Source: Cristatella mucedo
Taxonomy: Eukaryota; Bryozoa; Phylactolaemata; Cristatellidae
Length of the DNA: 62,000 nt
Assembly (NCBI GenBank): GCA_009760855.2
Contig: WPIO01000070.1
Span: 1,605,001 to 1,667,000, forward strand
Reading direction: 5' to 3'
Part shown: one piece after another, positions 1 to 51,457 of the stretch
Position numbering within the stretch: position 1 is the first letter of the stretch
How the letters are laid out: each line of letters begins with the position of its first letter
Notes under the pieces: generated by a model
The model's input: only the letters and a program-made list of their open reading frames with translations
The model's database searches: none
What the model was told of the DNA's origin: nothing
Translations under genes and position numbers: made by a program

Positions 1-231
1 GCTAGCTCCCTGTCTCACCGACTTTATTCCCACAGATAATATTGTTTTCGTTCCACTATCAGATTCTTTGAAAATGTAATGAGTTATTTGTGCAGCCAAA
101 CTTTGCACCTGATCGGCATTGCTCCATGTTGGACATACGTCATGCTTGTTGCGCTTGTCTGTTAAAATCTGAGTGTGCCTCCGACCGGGTCTACTACGTC
201 TCATACCGGGTCTCACCAGTGCTGTCGATAA

Positions 232-385
232 TATAAAAATAATCTGTATAGCGCCCTAAGAGAACTCAATCTCTATACAGGCGGTTCAAATATGCCATGG
301 GGCTCGAACCCACGACTTCAGTCATCATATACAATCACTTTAACCTTGGTTGGGGCAAGCACCTTAACCACTGGGCCAAACCAGC
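232..385 (-). mobile_element. SINE-1 (tRNA-derived)
   Basis: The minus strand reads a tRNA-like head (A-box-like 'ggcccagtggttaaggtgct', then a GGGTTCGAGCCC B box) followed by the hairpin tail. It lies in the flank downstream of CACHD1. Confidence 0.75.
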
Positions 386-1126
386 ATTGCATCGATCTGC
401 CTTAGAGACAAGATTCGCCCCACTCACTTTGAGATGCTTGTATGGCTCGACCTGTGTGCACTTATACAACTACCCTGCACAACTAAGGATGCACCTATAT
501 TCATTAGAATTGCTTTCCCCCAGTGTGGCATATACTAGAATATACCGGCTCATAATGCTTGATGATAGCGTGCATTGCTTCTCGTTCGTTGCGGCTCAAC
601 AGTAAAATGACCAGCTTGAATAGCTGCTGAGGAGCAAATTTGTGTACAGCCTCTCACACTCATCTCCTCTTGTGATGCATCGACTTGAATACCCAGATCT
701 GACTCAAACAGCAGCATTTACAAGCTTCCACCTAGCAAGCCAACTGTGCCAGATCTAACTTTGCTGCTCTTGTCTTTGATCCTTTAACATCGTCCCAACC
801 CATGCTGGAACCACCAAGCACGACGCACATGTGCAGTTTCGTGGTATGAGAATTAAAGCCTCTAGCTAGATGCTGCTGCCCTTGATTACCTGCGATTCCA
901 TCTCGTCACCATCGGCACCGAATGCTTGGCCTCTATGCTTAGACACTGTCCACTGTGAACTCAGTTGGGCACAATACAAGATATATTGCTAAACCATGTG
1001 TAGCCTTTCTTGCGGGGGTTGTGGAGCTTACATTTGTTAGTTGCTTGCGATTAGTTTCTTTCTTAAAACAATCGTACCTATAGTTTGCATCTGGAAAGGG
1101 GCCACTGCTGCTAAAGTGCAATACTT
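386..1126. other. intergenic flank, nothing recognised
   Basis: Between a SINE-1 and a LINE A fragment. No coding pattern, RNA gene or repeat family was recognised. Confidence 0.5.
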
Positions 1127-1807
1127 ATGTTATTTCAGCACTGGCCTGTGCACTTAGGCGCTTACAGCTGGTGCAAAACTACAGCTAGGCTTGTGTATCG
1201 TGAGCCTAGCAGTCACCACGTCACCCCGCTTCTCGCCGACCTGCAATGGTTTCCAATCAAGCAACAATCGACTTCAAGGTTTTGTCACTCACTTTTAGGT
1301 CCCTTCATTCTTTGGCTCCAGCCTAGGTATCAGATTTGCTATCCACCAGGCTACGAATCGTATCACCTGCTTTTCGGAATCTAACTGTTTACAATACCTC
1401 GTATAAACCTCAAATCCTTTGGAGACCGTGCCTTTAGTTCGGATGCTCCCAAAGTTTAGAGCTCACTCCCGACTTGCGGCACATCACCTGACTTGACCAC
1501 ATTTAAAAAGAAACTAAAAACACCTATTTATCATAGCATCTAGTGGGACCCTGTGATTCATCCTTTATGTGCTTATGCATGCTGCCACTAACCATACTTG
1601 CATGCTGACACTGTGCATGCTGCCACTAATCATACTTGCATGCTGACCCTGTGCATGCCACCCCTGACCATTTTATTCTTGTTTATCGAGCATGCTACCA
1701 CTAACCATTCGATCATGCTTCTCCTTTGCAGCAAATGTAAAGCGCTTAGAAAGAGATTAAGTTCTCTGAGGGCGCTTTATCAAATGCATTATTATTATTA
1801 CTATCGC
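1127..1807 (+). mobile_element. LINE A 3' fragment
   Basis: Aligns by eye to the last part of the 47863-50081 LINE (LVQN-type C-terminal region, the 'tttaggtcccttcattc' segment and the ATT-ending tail), with many substitutions and indels. It lies downstream of CACHD1. Confidence 0.75.
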
Positions 1808-3262
1808 TGGTAACACGAAAAGTTCAGGTCAACATGGCCACCGAAGCAGTTGCTTAGTGCCAACTGAGCCCTGGGAGATGGTGGCACAGTCAGAGTTACA
1901 CCAGTATTTTTGACCCATATACATTCTGCCTACAGCTTTAAACTGTCGATGCCAATAGTAATAGTAATAAGGATAATGCTTTTGTATACCATCAAAAGAG
2001 AACCAAATCTCTTATTTTTTAACGCGCCTAACAACTTACTGCAAAACAAGGAACAACCGGGACTTAAGGACAAGCAAGGTACCACGCTTAGGCAAGCATG
2101 TAAAAGCATCTAAATATCCTGCTTAGACAAGCATGCAAAAGCACACAAGACGACATGCACAGCTGCTGGTCATTAGGACCTTTGGTTGGCTGAATCGTGC
2201 ACAGGTGAAAAGCACTCAAAAGCACAAAGGAGATAAAGAAGTTGCTGCAAAAGCAGAAGCACATCACTCCAGCCCTTAGTCACGATGTCTGCCGTGGAAC
2301 TGAGTGCCGAAAAAGAATTTCGCCTTCGCATTCTGCAAAATCTCCGAGCCATCGGTCCAGCAATGCGGTCGACGGTTTCGAAAGTCCCGAGTTCGAAGGG
2401 CTCTGCTCGTGCAGACTCATCTACCTGCTGCCACGGGAGAAATGAATAGTGCACTTCACTTCGATGCTGTACGCGTGCTAAAATAGCTACGATTTATTAT
2501 AAATGCTAATAAATATTAACAACAAAAAATTAGCTACTAAATTACATTGAATGCAAGCTAGCACTGTACAACTGCCTACTAGGCTACGATCCTGCAGCAA
2601 AGCAATGCTGCTCTGCCCGAAAGCTTCAGTGCAGCTTCCTGTGAATGGCACGTCGGGCGAGAGCAGCCCAAGTGTTCGTGGGAAGTAAGCTCGTCTGCAG
2701 GTCAAACGCAGCTCTAAGAAAACCAGCGCCGGACGATGACATAAATATTAACAAAGCATCCTGCCCCTCTACAAAGTCTGATTACAAACAAGGACATAGT
2801 AAACTAATAATTGATCAAGGTGAGCAAATGTGTGCAACCAGTCGCGGTTAATAAGTAGTAGATCCGGCTAGTAGAAATGACGGTCGCCAGAGAAAAACCA
2901 CGGCGGTGGCAATATGGTACGGCGCGAATGCAAAAAAAGAAAACAATCTGAACAGATGAACCCCTGCCCCCTACCTCCTCTCCCCTCCTGGAGGGTGGAG
3001 GTCCACTGTGCTCATCGATCCACGAAATAGTGCGGAGCCTCCGGAGCGCATGCCAAGCTCACGGCAGTCAGTCGAGGACCGAGGGGCTAACAAGTGCAGC
3101 CTCACAATATCGTTTGGCATGAATAAATCCTAGACAGCCAACGTTAGCACCGCCGAATATAGCTGAGAATCGATCACCAGATCCCAAACTGCTGCTGCTA
3201 ATGCCGCCGCCGCCTCTGCCGAAGATAGCTCCGGATTAGGACGACTCGCAGTGGCAGTAGCT
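1808..3262. other. CACHD1 downstream flank and probable 3' UTR
   Basis: Starts at the CACHD1 stop and runs away from the gene. Contains the candidate poly(A) signal at 2493-2498 and short tandem 'aagcatg' motifs at about 2090-2140. No gene was recognised. Confidence 0.45.
2493..2498 (-). terminator. candidate poly(A) signal for CACHD1
   Basis: An AATAAA hexamer on the minus strand about 765 bases after the CACHD1 stop. It is the first canonical hexamer I noticed on this strand downstream of the stop, but the surrounding DNA is AT-rich, so chance occurrence is possible. Confidence 0.3.
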
Positions 3263-42983
<39,721 letters not shown>

Positions 42984-43515
42984 AGCCGTCGAGGACCGTG
43001 TCGAGTTCTCACACTACACGGCGGTCGTGCACCGGTGGCGGCGCATGTACGTCGCTCACACGCTCATCGATGCAACCCGAACGTATCCATCCATTGTTCA
43101 GCTACTTCCTGCACCCAGCGAGTCTCGTCTGCAATGTAAAGCACGGCACGAGCCGCTCGCCAGAGCCGAGCGAGAGTTCCAAGCTACGCCATATACAGTC
43201 TGACTTGCTCGCCTCTGAACGAAAAGAGCTGCCCGAGGTCCGGATCAGCGAATGGAGAGCGACGCAGACGCGGCGGAGTCACTCTGCCTATTGATGTCGT
43301 GCGAGCTCTCGAGAGAAGCAGGAGTATTCTCGCAGGAAGGATGGCCCTGGATATGCCGCCGCCGCCGCTTCTTTTAACTTTTGCGGAATTACCGTGGACG
43401 CGCCAGCGGATGTGGCCGAGCGGCGGATCGGCTAATCGGGGACCGTCGAGAACCCGGTTGCCATTCGCGCTTTCGACGACGTCAGGCTTACACCAGCCGA
43501 GACCGCGTGCGTCCA

Positions 43516-43537
43516 GCGCGCGCGCGCGCGCGCGCGC
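43516..43537. repeat. (CG)n run
   Basis: 22 bases of alternating G and C in the GC-rich region about 530 bases upstream of the CACHD1 ATG. Confidence 0.95.
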
Positions 43538-43637
43538 AAGAGTCGTCTCGGCTGCTTAAGCCCGGAGGCTCGGGATGGATTGCCACCATCCGGTGCCTGC
43601 GGGCACGCCGACGCGTCGGCCGTGCGCGGCGTGCCGC

Positions 43638-43785
43638 ACTGGTTTGGCCTAGTGGTCAAGGTGCTCGCCCCGACCGCGGTCTGGTCGAGGTCGGGGGGGG
43701 GGGCTCGGTCCTCCGCAGCATATGCGAAGCGCCTGAATAGAGACTAAGCTCTCTCAGGGCGCTATATAAATAAAATATATTTTAG
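43638..43785 (+). mobile_element. SINE-1, first of an adjacent pair
   Basis: Full-length, with a run of Gs (about 43693-43702) disrupting the B box. It lies in the GC-rich region upstream of CACHD1. Confidence 0.78.
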
Positions 43786-43792
43786 CCGCCGA

Positions 43793-43940
43793 GCTGGCTT
43801 GGTCCAGCGGTTAAGGTGCTCGCCCCGACCAAGGTGTGGCTAAGGTCGTGGGCTCGAGCCCCGAGGCATGTGTGAAGTGTCTGAATAGTGATTAAGTTCT
43901 CTTGGGGTGCTATAAAAACGAATTATATATATATTTTTAT
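43793..43940 (+). mobile_element. SINE-1, second of an adjacent pair
   Basis: Full-length with intact boxes ('cagcggttaaggtgctcgcc', 'gggctcgagccccgaggca') in tandem after the previous copy. Confidence 0.82.
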
Positions 43941-44319
43941 TTTTTTAGCTGCGCGATGATAACGTGCCGTTTGTTAGCGGTCGTCAACTACTGTCGGTCG
44001 TTTCGGCGTCGCCGGCTTTTGAGCTCGATTGTCAACTGCGTTGAGTTCGAGACGCACATTGAAAAAAAAGTACTGTTTTGGTTCACGATAGCTGGAGAAT
44101 ACATACAACCAGAGTAAAATAACTTGTTTAAACGCGACCGCTCATCGGAGCATCAGAGCTAGGCTCGGAACCGATCGCCGCTTTACTAATCGCGCGAGGG
44201 GCTGTTGCGAAAGTACTCGACCGGAGTGAACGCTTAACGCTTAAGTTCGAATATTATTGATGCGCATGGGCTAAATGCTTGATTGAAGATGGCCCAGGGA
44301 TCGCTGTTAAACGAGTACG

Positions 44320-44460
44320 AGCTGTACCTTTGCTCCGATCCCTCCCAGGCCTCTAGCTCGTTAAATCCTCTCAACTCCGTTGCTCCATGTATTTCTGACA
44401 TCCGCACATGGATGGTAGAAAACTTCCTTCAATCGAAAGACGATAACACAAACTTGAGAA
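44320..44460 (+). mobile_element. LINE reverse-transcriptase fragment
   Basis: YELYLCSDPSQASSSLNPLN followed by IRTWMVENFLQSKDD corresponds to the segment right after YADDTQLYL in the long LINE (49000-49120). Confidence 0.7.
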
Positions 44461-45328
44461 AAACCGAAAACCGCTACACCCACTCTCATCCCCCCCACAC
44501 GCCACATGCCCCGCCCCCTGAAAAACGACGAGGCCGCCGCCGCAGCCGCCGGGGCCGCCGCCGCCGCCGGCGGTAGAATAGCAACGCTCGCTACAGAAGC
44601 GCTCGCTCGGCTGGTGACAATGCATCGACTGGTGACAAATGCGAGCTCACGCACTCCAAGCTCTCAGGCTTTTTCGCGAATCAAAAATACAGAAACTATT
44701 GAAATTTACAAGCCGCAAAGCCGCTGTTGAAACGACGGTCGAGCCAGCGAGCGGCCGCGCAGCGCGAGTAAACGACAGGAGAGGAGAGCCTTAAACGCTG
44801 CGCGACGACGGTCGCAAACGACGGCGCTTCCTAGCGCTTCCCCTCGACGCTTTCCAGCGAGCGATGAACTCGAATGAACCGAAAGTCGGGAAATCCGGGC
44901 TGCGGCCTTCGGTTGCTACCAATGCAATGAATTTGAAGCGTTCAAGTCTCGGTTTCAAGCGCATCTATTCTGCTCAAATATTCTTTATAGTTTTATTACT
45001 ATTACTAATACTTGTTTATTTAACACCATAATAGAACTTAATCTCTATCGAGGCAATTAACAGCTCACTGTGAGTGAAGGAATACTCAAGGATTAGCAAT
45101 ATGCCAGGTATCAAGGCTGAAAAAGTAAACGAGTGTCTTACTTAGGTCAGCATGCTAGAGCAAACATGGAAACACAGTGGTCGCAATCAGTCATAGTGGT
45201 CGCTGATTAGAATGAGCTTGGGCTACCTGCTAACATGCACTGAATCATGCACAGGTACGCTCGCGAAAAAGCACACAGAGACAAAAAAGAACAAGGGACA
45301 CCAAATTCAAGATTTTCAAAATATTAGT

Positions 45329-46085
45329 AATAATAATAATCATAACATACTTGATAAAGTGCCCTCAGAGAGCTTTAACTTTTTCTTGGCGCTTTACATT
45401 TCCTGCAGAGGAAACACGATCGAATGGTTAATGGTAGCGTGCTCAATAAATAATCAAGAATAACATGGTTAGGGGTAACATGCACAGGGTCGGCATGCAA
45501 GTGTGGTTAGTGGCAGCATGCAACAGTGTCAGCACGCATAAGCGCATAAAGGTCGTATTATAGAGACCCACTAAATGACGTGACAATAGGTGCGTTTTTA
45601 GTTTCTTTTTAAAATGTGGTCAAGTCAGAGGATGTCGTGACACTGGTCGGGGTTCCAGGCTTCGGGAGCACACGAACTAAATGCACGGTCTCCAAAGGAT
45701 TTGAGGTTTGTACGAGGTATAGGTAAGCAGTTAGATTCCCAAAGGCGGGCGGTACAATGCTTAATCAAGTGGGGGAGTAGATCTGATAGGTAGGCTGGAG
45801 CCAAAGAATGAAGAGACCTAAAATTGAGTGACACAACCTTGAAGTCGATCCGTTGCTTGACTGGTAGCCAGTGCAGGTCGGCGAGAAGTGGTGTGATGAG
45901 GCAACTGCGACGCTCAAGACAGACAAGCCTAGCTGCAGAGTTTTGCACCGGCTGTAAGCACCTGATTGCACAGGCCACTAGACCGGCAAGCAGTGAGTTA
46001 CAGAAGTCAAGACGGGATATCACAAATGCATGGACCAACTTAGATGTGGTATCCCTATCTAACCAACCCGAACTAACTAATAACT
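45329..46085 (-). mobile_element. LINE A 3' fragment
   Basis: A minus-strand copy of the C-terminal coding region and tail; 'ggtcaagtcagaggatg' and 'gtcgatccgttgcttgactg' match the other copies. It lies upstream of CACHD1. Confidence 0.8.
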
Positions 46086-46135
46086 TTTCCAATGGAAGAA
46101 CTCGTGTTGCGGTTTGTTGATATGGCACGGATGTA

Positions 46136-46275
46136 TCTAATGCAATGTATCTCCGTCTGTAACTCCAGAAAGCTACAAAGAAGCAAACGAGGGTGTTAGG
46201 CTGCAGAGTTTTGGTGGTGCACTCACAGCCTAATCGGCTTTCGGTATGCAATCAGTAGCAAACAGACTTCAGCAC
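46136..46275 (-). mobile_element. LINE B tail fragment
   Basis: Carries 'aatgtatctccgtctgtaac' and 'agcctaatcggctttcggta', the reversed LINE B end, next to a LINE A fragment. Confidence 0.65.
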
Positions 46276-46343
46276 TCGCAGCTCCCTCCGGTACCCCTGC
46301 TGGTTCATTTTAAGCGTGATACCTACACGTGATACATACTCAC

Positions 46344-46480
46344 GAAGCGGTTAAGGTGCTCGCCCCGACCAAAGTCTGACTGAGGTCGTGGGCTCGAGCC
46401 CCGAGGCATATGTGAAGTGCCTGAATAGAGATTAAGTTCTCTTGGGGCGCTATATAAATGAATTATTTTATTATTTTTTT
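46344..46480 (+). mobile_element. SINE-1
   Basis: Near-consensus body and tail ('tctcttggggcgctatataa'). Confidence 0.8.
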
Positions 46481-46598
46481 GAGCATGACACAGTAACAAT
46501 TTAATTTTGTAAAGGTGACGTACAGATTTTGTAGAGAGGCTGTAGAATGGCAGACCCAATAATCCAGAAATGCCAATGTCTACTATCGACCATCTGCC

Positions 46599-46740
46599 GC
46601 CCTGGTTTGGCCAACGGGTTAAGGCCGAGGTCAAGTCGCTTATCTCTGACAGCTGAGGTCGTGTGCTCGAGCCCTGTGGCATACGTAAAGTGCCTGGATA
46701 GAGATTTAGTTCTCTTGGGGCGCTGCACAAACTACTTAGC
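46599..46740 (+). mobile_element. SINE-1, diverged
   Basis: Head 'tttggccaacgggttaaggc' with an altered middle section and a recognisable tail. Confidence 0.65.
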
Positions 46741-46784
46741 CTACCCTAGATCATGAGTGATTATATGACTTTCGCCAATGTCAC

Positions 46785-47120
46785 TTTTCTGCCAATATTG
46801 CCCAAGACACTTGAGCTAGTGGTCGCACAGCGACCATACGATATCTCAATCCATCAGATCTTTGAAGCCAGTTCTAATCGGCATTTACAGCCAATTTTTC
46901 CACAAAGACCCATCCTGCTTTGGGCTTAAAGTGACTTTCTGAACAATACTGTGATCAGGGTAGGACCTCTCTGCTGGCACTCCAGGACCTAACCGAAGCA
47001 TTTGACACCTAATTGACTAACTGATTCTTCCGGAGCGCCTCCACACAAGCCTATGCATCACCGGCACTGTGCACGACAGGCTTAGGGTACTGCCTTTGTG
47101 AGGGATGTCGGAATGTAGAT
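46785..47120 (+). mobile_element. degenerate LINE reverse-transcriptase fragment
   Basis: Decayed match to 48530-48800 of the long copy ('aagacacttgagctagtggt', 'ctaaccgaagcatttgacac'). Confidence 0.5.
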
Positions 47121-47624
47121 GTCTGGGTCTGTCGGTCATCCATGGCGAAATTCAAACGACTTCTTTCGCTGCTAAAAGCAAACAAATGATCTCCATTACT
47201 CTACTGATAATCTAAGACATCCTGAAAATCTTATGATATCCCGATAATCCGGTTAATGAGTGACATGTTGTCCATTATCATTAACTTCGTCAGTCTGTCT
47301 GTCAAAACGTTTCGGAGGCTTAGGTTAGGGGTAATACATATTCCCCACCCTGTACGCGATGGAACTTTGAAGGCATACGAACTTCAAAGAAGCAATTATA
47401 TTATGTGTATCACTGTGCGGAAACAGCAGAACAGCACGCAAAAGCTCTGCACAGGATTTAAATAAATACCCATGTTCAGTTAGTTACTGAGAAAAAGCTA
47501 CGTCCAAGGCCACCAGTGACTCAATCTTTCGACTATGGCCGAAAATAAGCGCTAGCCCGAGCAGAGACTGCGCTTTGGAAGGATTATTAATCGTAATCAA
47601 GCGTATTTAATTTGTATATTTCTT

Positions 47625-47627
47625 ACA

Positions 47628-47715
<88 letters not shown>

Positions 47716-47756
47716 TATATATATAATACATAATAATATATATATATATATATATG
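47625..47756. repeat. (AC)n followed by (AT)n-rich tract
   Basis: An AC run (47625-47713, one phase-shift break) then AT-rich repeats. It lies just before the long LINE copy. Confidence 0.96.
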
Positions 47757-47862
47757 TAATAGCCCGTATAGTCCAATAGCATATGTACATATATACATAC
47801 ATTCAGCACACAAACTATTATATATAATATATAATACATATAGTAATAGTACAGTAGCTTAA

Positions 47863-50081
47863 ACTCCTTTTCAGTTTTCGACTCTTAAAATAGCCAAGTC
47901 TACTAAACGAAAGCTTGAAAAGGCATACAAAAGATCCGGACTAACTGTCCATCGACAGGCATATGAAGACTACTGTAGGTCGTACCAATCGATCCTAGCA
48001 AAGGCTAAGTCTAGCTTCTATAGAAACATTGTTGAATCACAGATGCACAATCCAAAAATGCTGATGTCGACAATAAACCATCTCCTCAACCGTTCCCAGG
48101 TTAGCTCCTTACCTGATGATCCTTGTGATGATCTAGCCGATCGCTTCTCTCGATTCTTTGTGCAGAAGATAGACAAAATCAGGGAATCCATCCCTGCGAT
48201 GACAACCTCCCCCCTAGAATGCTGTTCCTCGGTTCCTGGCTGCGCCTCAATGTCTGCATTTAAACAGGTCACTAGTGATGTAGTCCTAAAGCTCGTATCT
48301 CAATCAAAGAAGACAACAAGTCCACTGGACCCTATTCCCACTGTCATGCTCCTACGTTGCATTGATCTGCTGCTGCCATGCATGACCAACATCATTAATA
48401 TGTCATTAGCCTCAGGTCAGGTCCCAGCACCTTTCAAAAAAGCTGTAGTCAGGCCACTTCTCAAGAAAGCTACACTAGACCAAGAGAACTTAAGCAACTA
48501 CCGCCCAGTCTCCCTTCTACCATTCCTATCAAAGACACTGGAACGGGTCGTGGCAGACCAGCTGAACTCGTATATCGAAACCTCACACCTTGCTAGTAAG
48601 TTCCAGTCTGGCTTTAGAGCTAATCACTCCACAGAGTCAGCATTGCTTCGGGTATACAACGACCTACTTAGGAATGCAGACATGGGTAGAGTGTCTCTTC
48701 TTGTTTTGCTCGATCTTTCGGCAGCTTTTGATACCATCGATCACAAAGTACTTCTAGAGCGCCTCTCATCTCGCCTGGGCATCACTGGCACTGCTCTGCA
48801 GTGGTTTAGGTCCTATCTCAGTGGGAGACTCCAGAGTGTTGACGTGAATGGACAAAGATCATCTGAAGTACCTCTAAAATATGGAGTACCTCAGGGCTCT
48901 GTGCTAGGTGCGGTCCTTTTCACCGTTTATACTCTCCCTCTCGCTGATGTGATTGCCAAGCACAATCTAGGCTTTCACTTCTATGCGGATGACACTCAGT
49001 TGTACCTTTGCTTTGATCCCTCCCAGCCTTCGAGCACCTCAAATTCTCTCAACTCACTTGCTGCATGCGTTGATGACATCCGATCATGGATGGCAGCAAA
49101 TTTTCTAAAACTAAACGATGATAAAACTAACTTACTAGTTATGGGCAAACCTAGTGTTATTCAGAAATTGGAAAGGCTGACTTTCAAAATTGGCTCTGCC
49201 AGCATATCTCCAGTTGCATCAGCTCGAAATCTAGGTGTCATATTCCAAAGCGACCTCTCGTTAGACGACCACATCAGCTCCACAGTCAAATCAGCCTATT
49301 TTCAGCTTCATAACATTGCTAAAATTAGGGCTTGTTTAGATAAGGATACCACGTCCAAGTTGGTCCATGCATTCGTGACATCTCGTCTCGACTTCTGCAA
49401 CTCACTGCTTACTGGCCTACCAGCATGTGCGATCAGGCGATTGCAGCTGGTGCAAAACTCTGCAGCTAGGCTTGTCTGTCGTGAGCGTCGCAGTTGCCAC
49501 ATTACTCCACTTCTCGCCGACCTGCACTGGTTACCAGTCAAGCAACGGATTGACTTCAAGGTTTTGTCGCTCACTTTTAGGTCTCTTCATTCTATGGCTC
49601 CAGCCTATCTTTCAGATATACTACCCCATTAGGCAAAGCATCGTACCACTCGCTTTTCGGAATCCAACAGTCTAGAAATACCTCGTACAAACCTTAAATT
49701 CTTTGGAGACCGTGCATTTAGCTCGTATGCTCCCACAGCCTGGAACTCCCTCCCGACCTGCATCAGAACATCCCCTGACCTGACCACATTTAAAAGAAAC
49801 TTAAAAACATACCTATTTAGGACAGCATTTAGTGGGTCCTTGTGATTCGTCCTCGATGTGCTTATGCGTACTGACACTGTTCATGCTGCCACTAACCACA
49901 TTTGCATGCTGAACCAGTGCATGTAACCCCTAACCATGTTATTCATTTTGTTTTTCAAGCATGATTTTACTTACTATTCTATTGCGTATCACTTTGCAGC
50001 AAATGTAAAGTGCCTAGAAAGAGATTAAGTTCTCTGAGGGCGCTTTATCAAGTGCAATATTATTATTATATTATTATTATT
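47863..50081 (+). pseudogene. LINE A (L2/CR1-like) retrotransposon, longest copy, 5' truncated, one nonsense codon
   Basis: An open frame runs from 47863 (just after an in-frame TAA) to a TAG at 49630-49632. It contains a reverse transcriptase with LLVLLDLSAAFDTIDHKVLL, GVPQGSVLGAVLF and the catalytic YADDTQLYL motif, the layout of L2/CR1-clade LINEs. The frame continues past the TAG to a TGA at 49843-49845; other copies in the window have a CAG at that position, so the TAG is a mutation. The 3' tail ends in ATT repeats near 50081. The endonuclease domain and 5' end are missing, and the copy starts beside an AC/AT microsatellite. It is a dead copy, but young by its intactness. Confidence 0.9.
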
Positions 50082-50344
50082 TCCAATCATTTCGACTCAG
50101 ACGTTTGCGACCGACCCTAGTTACCCGTTGAGCACTCGGTCAGTTCCATCGAAAAGGTCACGTGTCAGTAACTTAAGGAGCTCCGTTATTCGCTCGCTTT
50201 CGGTTCCTCGATATTTCCAATGTAGCAACGCTAGCACGTACTTCCGGTTCACTGTCATTGCCAAGTTTGAGGCGTGCAAGATGAGACCCGCTCGACTGTG
50301 CTTTTCCGATGGCCTCTACTCTTCGCCAGAGACAATCATTGTGC

Positions 50345-50540
50345 GATGTAATACGATTTATCTCCATCTGTAACTCTAAAAAATTAAAAGGACCAGGTAG
50401 TTGATATGCAGGAGAGTTTTTTTTTATAGAGGAATCAACCCTGGGCAGCATTCTGTGCACCTGCATTAGCCAACAGAGTTCATCTCAGGAAGTGTAGAGA
50501 AAGTGAGAAGTATAGTTGAGTCAGGATAGCAGTCGTGGCA
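50345..50540 (-). mobile_element. degenerate LINE B tail
   Basis: 'tttatctccatctgtaactc' and 'tcaggaagtgtagagaaagt' match the LINE B end with decay. Confidence 0.5.
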
Positions 50541-50809
50541 GAGCAAAAGCTTCTGCCGAAAGCGGATGGCATTGGTCTCATGGACGGACAGGCGCTGAGC
50601 CAACCAGGATTTGTGATTGGATAGGAGGAGGATTATAACGCTAGCACTAAGAGGTTCTACTTTCCTTAACTGCGACAGACTTGCAATAACGTGCCAAGTC
50701 TAGACTAGATACTTCCGCATTGACATTGCGAAAATGCGTGCCTAATTAGATGCGAGATACCACAGCCAAGCTGGCTATGCCTTTGTGGCAAACTGTAAAA
50801 AGGTTAGCT

Positions 50810-50900
50810 GGTTTTACAGTCACATTTATATAGCGGTAGCGGAGACTGTACCTCTCGAATTCTGTAGCTCACAGCTAGTAAATCGCCCTACCCTTAATAC
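50810..50900 (-). mobile_element. SINE-2 tail fragment
   Basis: 'gctggttttacagtcacatt' and 'tatagcggtagcgg' match the SINE-2 tail; the body is decayed. Confidence 0.4.
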
Positions 50901-50999
50901 TATACTCAACAGTTCGTGCAGAAATCTGTAGAAATCTGCGGCTCATTTGTCGCCAGTGTTGCAACTGCCGCAATCGAAGCTTCGAAGCAGCGACCTTCA

Positions 51000-51290
51000 A
51001 CGACTCTCCTCAAGCGACGTATCGACTTCAAGATTGCGTCGCTTTGTCACTTTGAGGTCCCTTCACTCTCAGATTTCAGCCCACCTATCAAAACTACTAC
51101 CCAAACAGGCTCAAACTTTGCTGCGTACCAACCACCCTCCCGATTTAAGTCTGCTGTCAAGACTAAAACTGAGCTGCGCCTCTAACCAACCAGAAATCCT
51201 TCGCAGCCCGCCCTTTCAGTTAGTATCACCGAAAAGCGTGAAACTTCCGACTGCAGTCACAACATCCCCTGACTTGACATCTAACACAAA
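51000..51290 (+). mobile_element. degenerate LINE fragment
   Basis: 'cgacgtatcgacttcaagat' and 'acatcccctgacttgacatc' are remnants of the LINE C-terminal block. Nearly unrecognisable otherwise. Confidence 0.4.
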
Positions 51291-51457
51291 TTCTGATTCA
51301 ACAGCCTCTTTTGTATAGCGACAGAAAAGCCTTTACGGCTATCACCATCACTAGCAGCGGCAATAAATGATCACTCACCACAGGATTCGAACCCACGACC
51401 TTGGGACCGAGGTAGTGAAAAGCAATCGCCTTACCTAAGTGAGACATTACGGCCTAC
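51291..51457 (-). mobile_element. SINE-2
   Basis: 'ttgtatagcgacagaaaagc' tail, then 'ggattcgaacccacgacctt' in reverse. It follows a LINE remnant. Confidence 0.7.
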
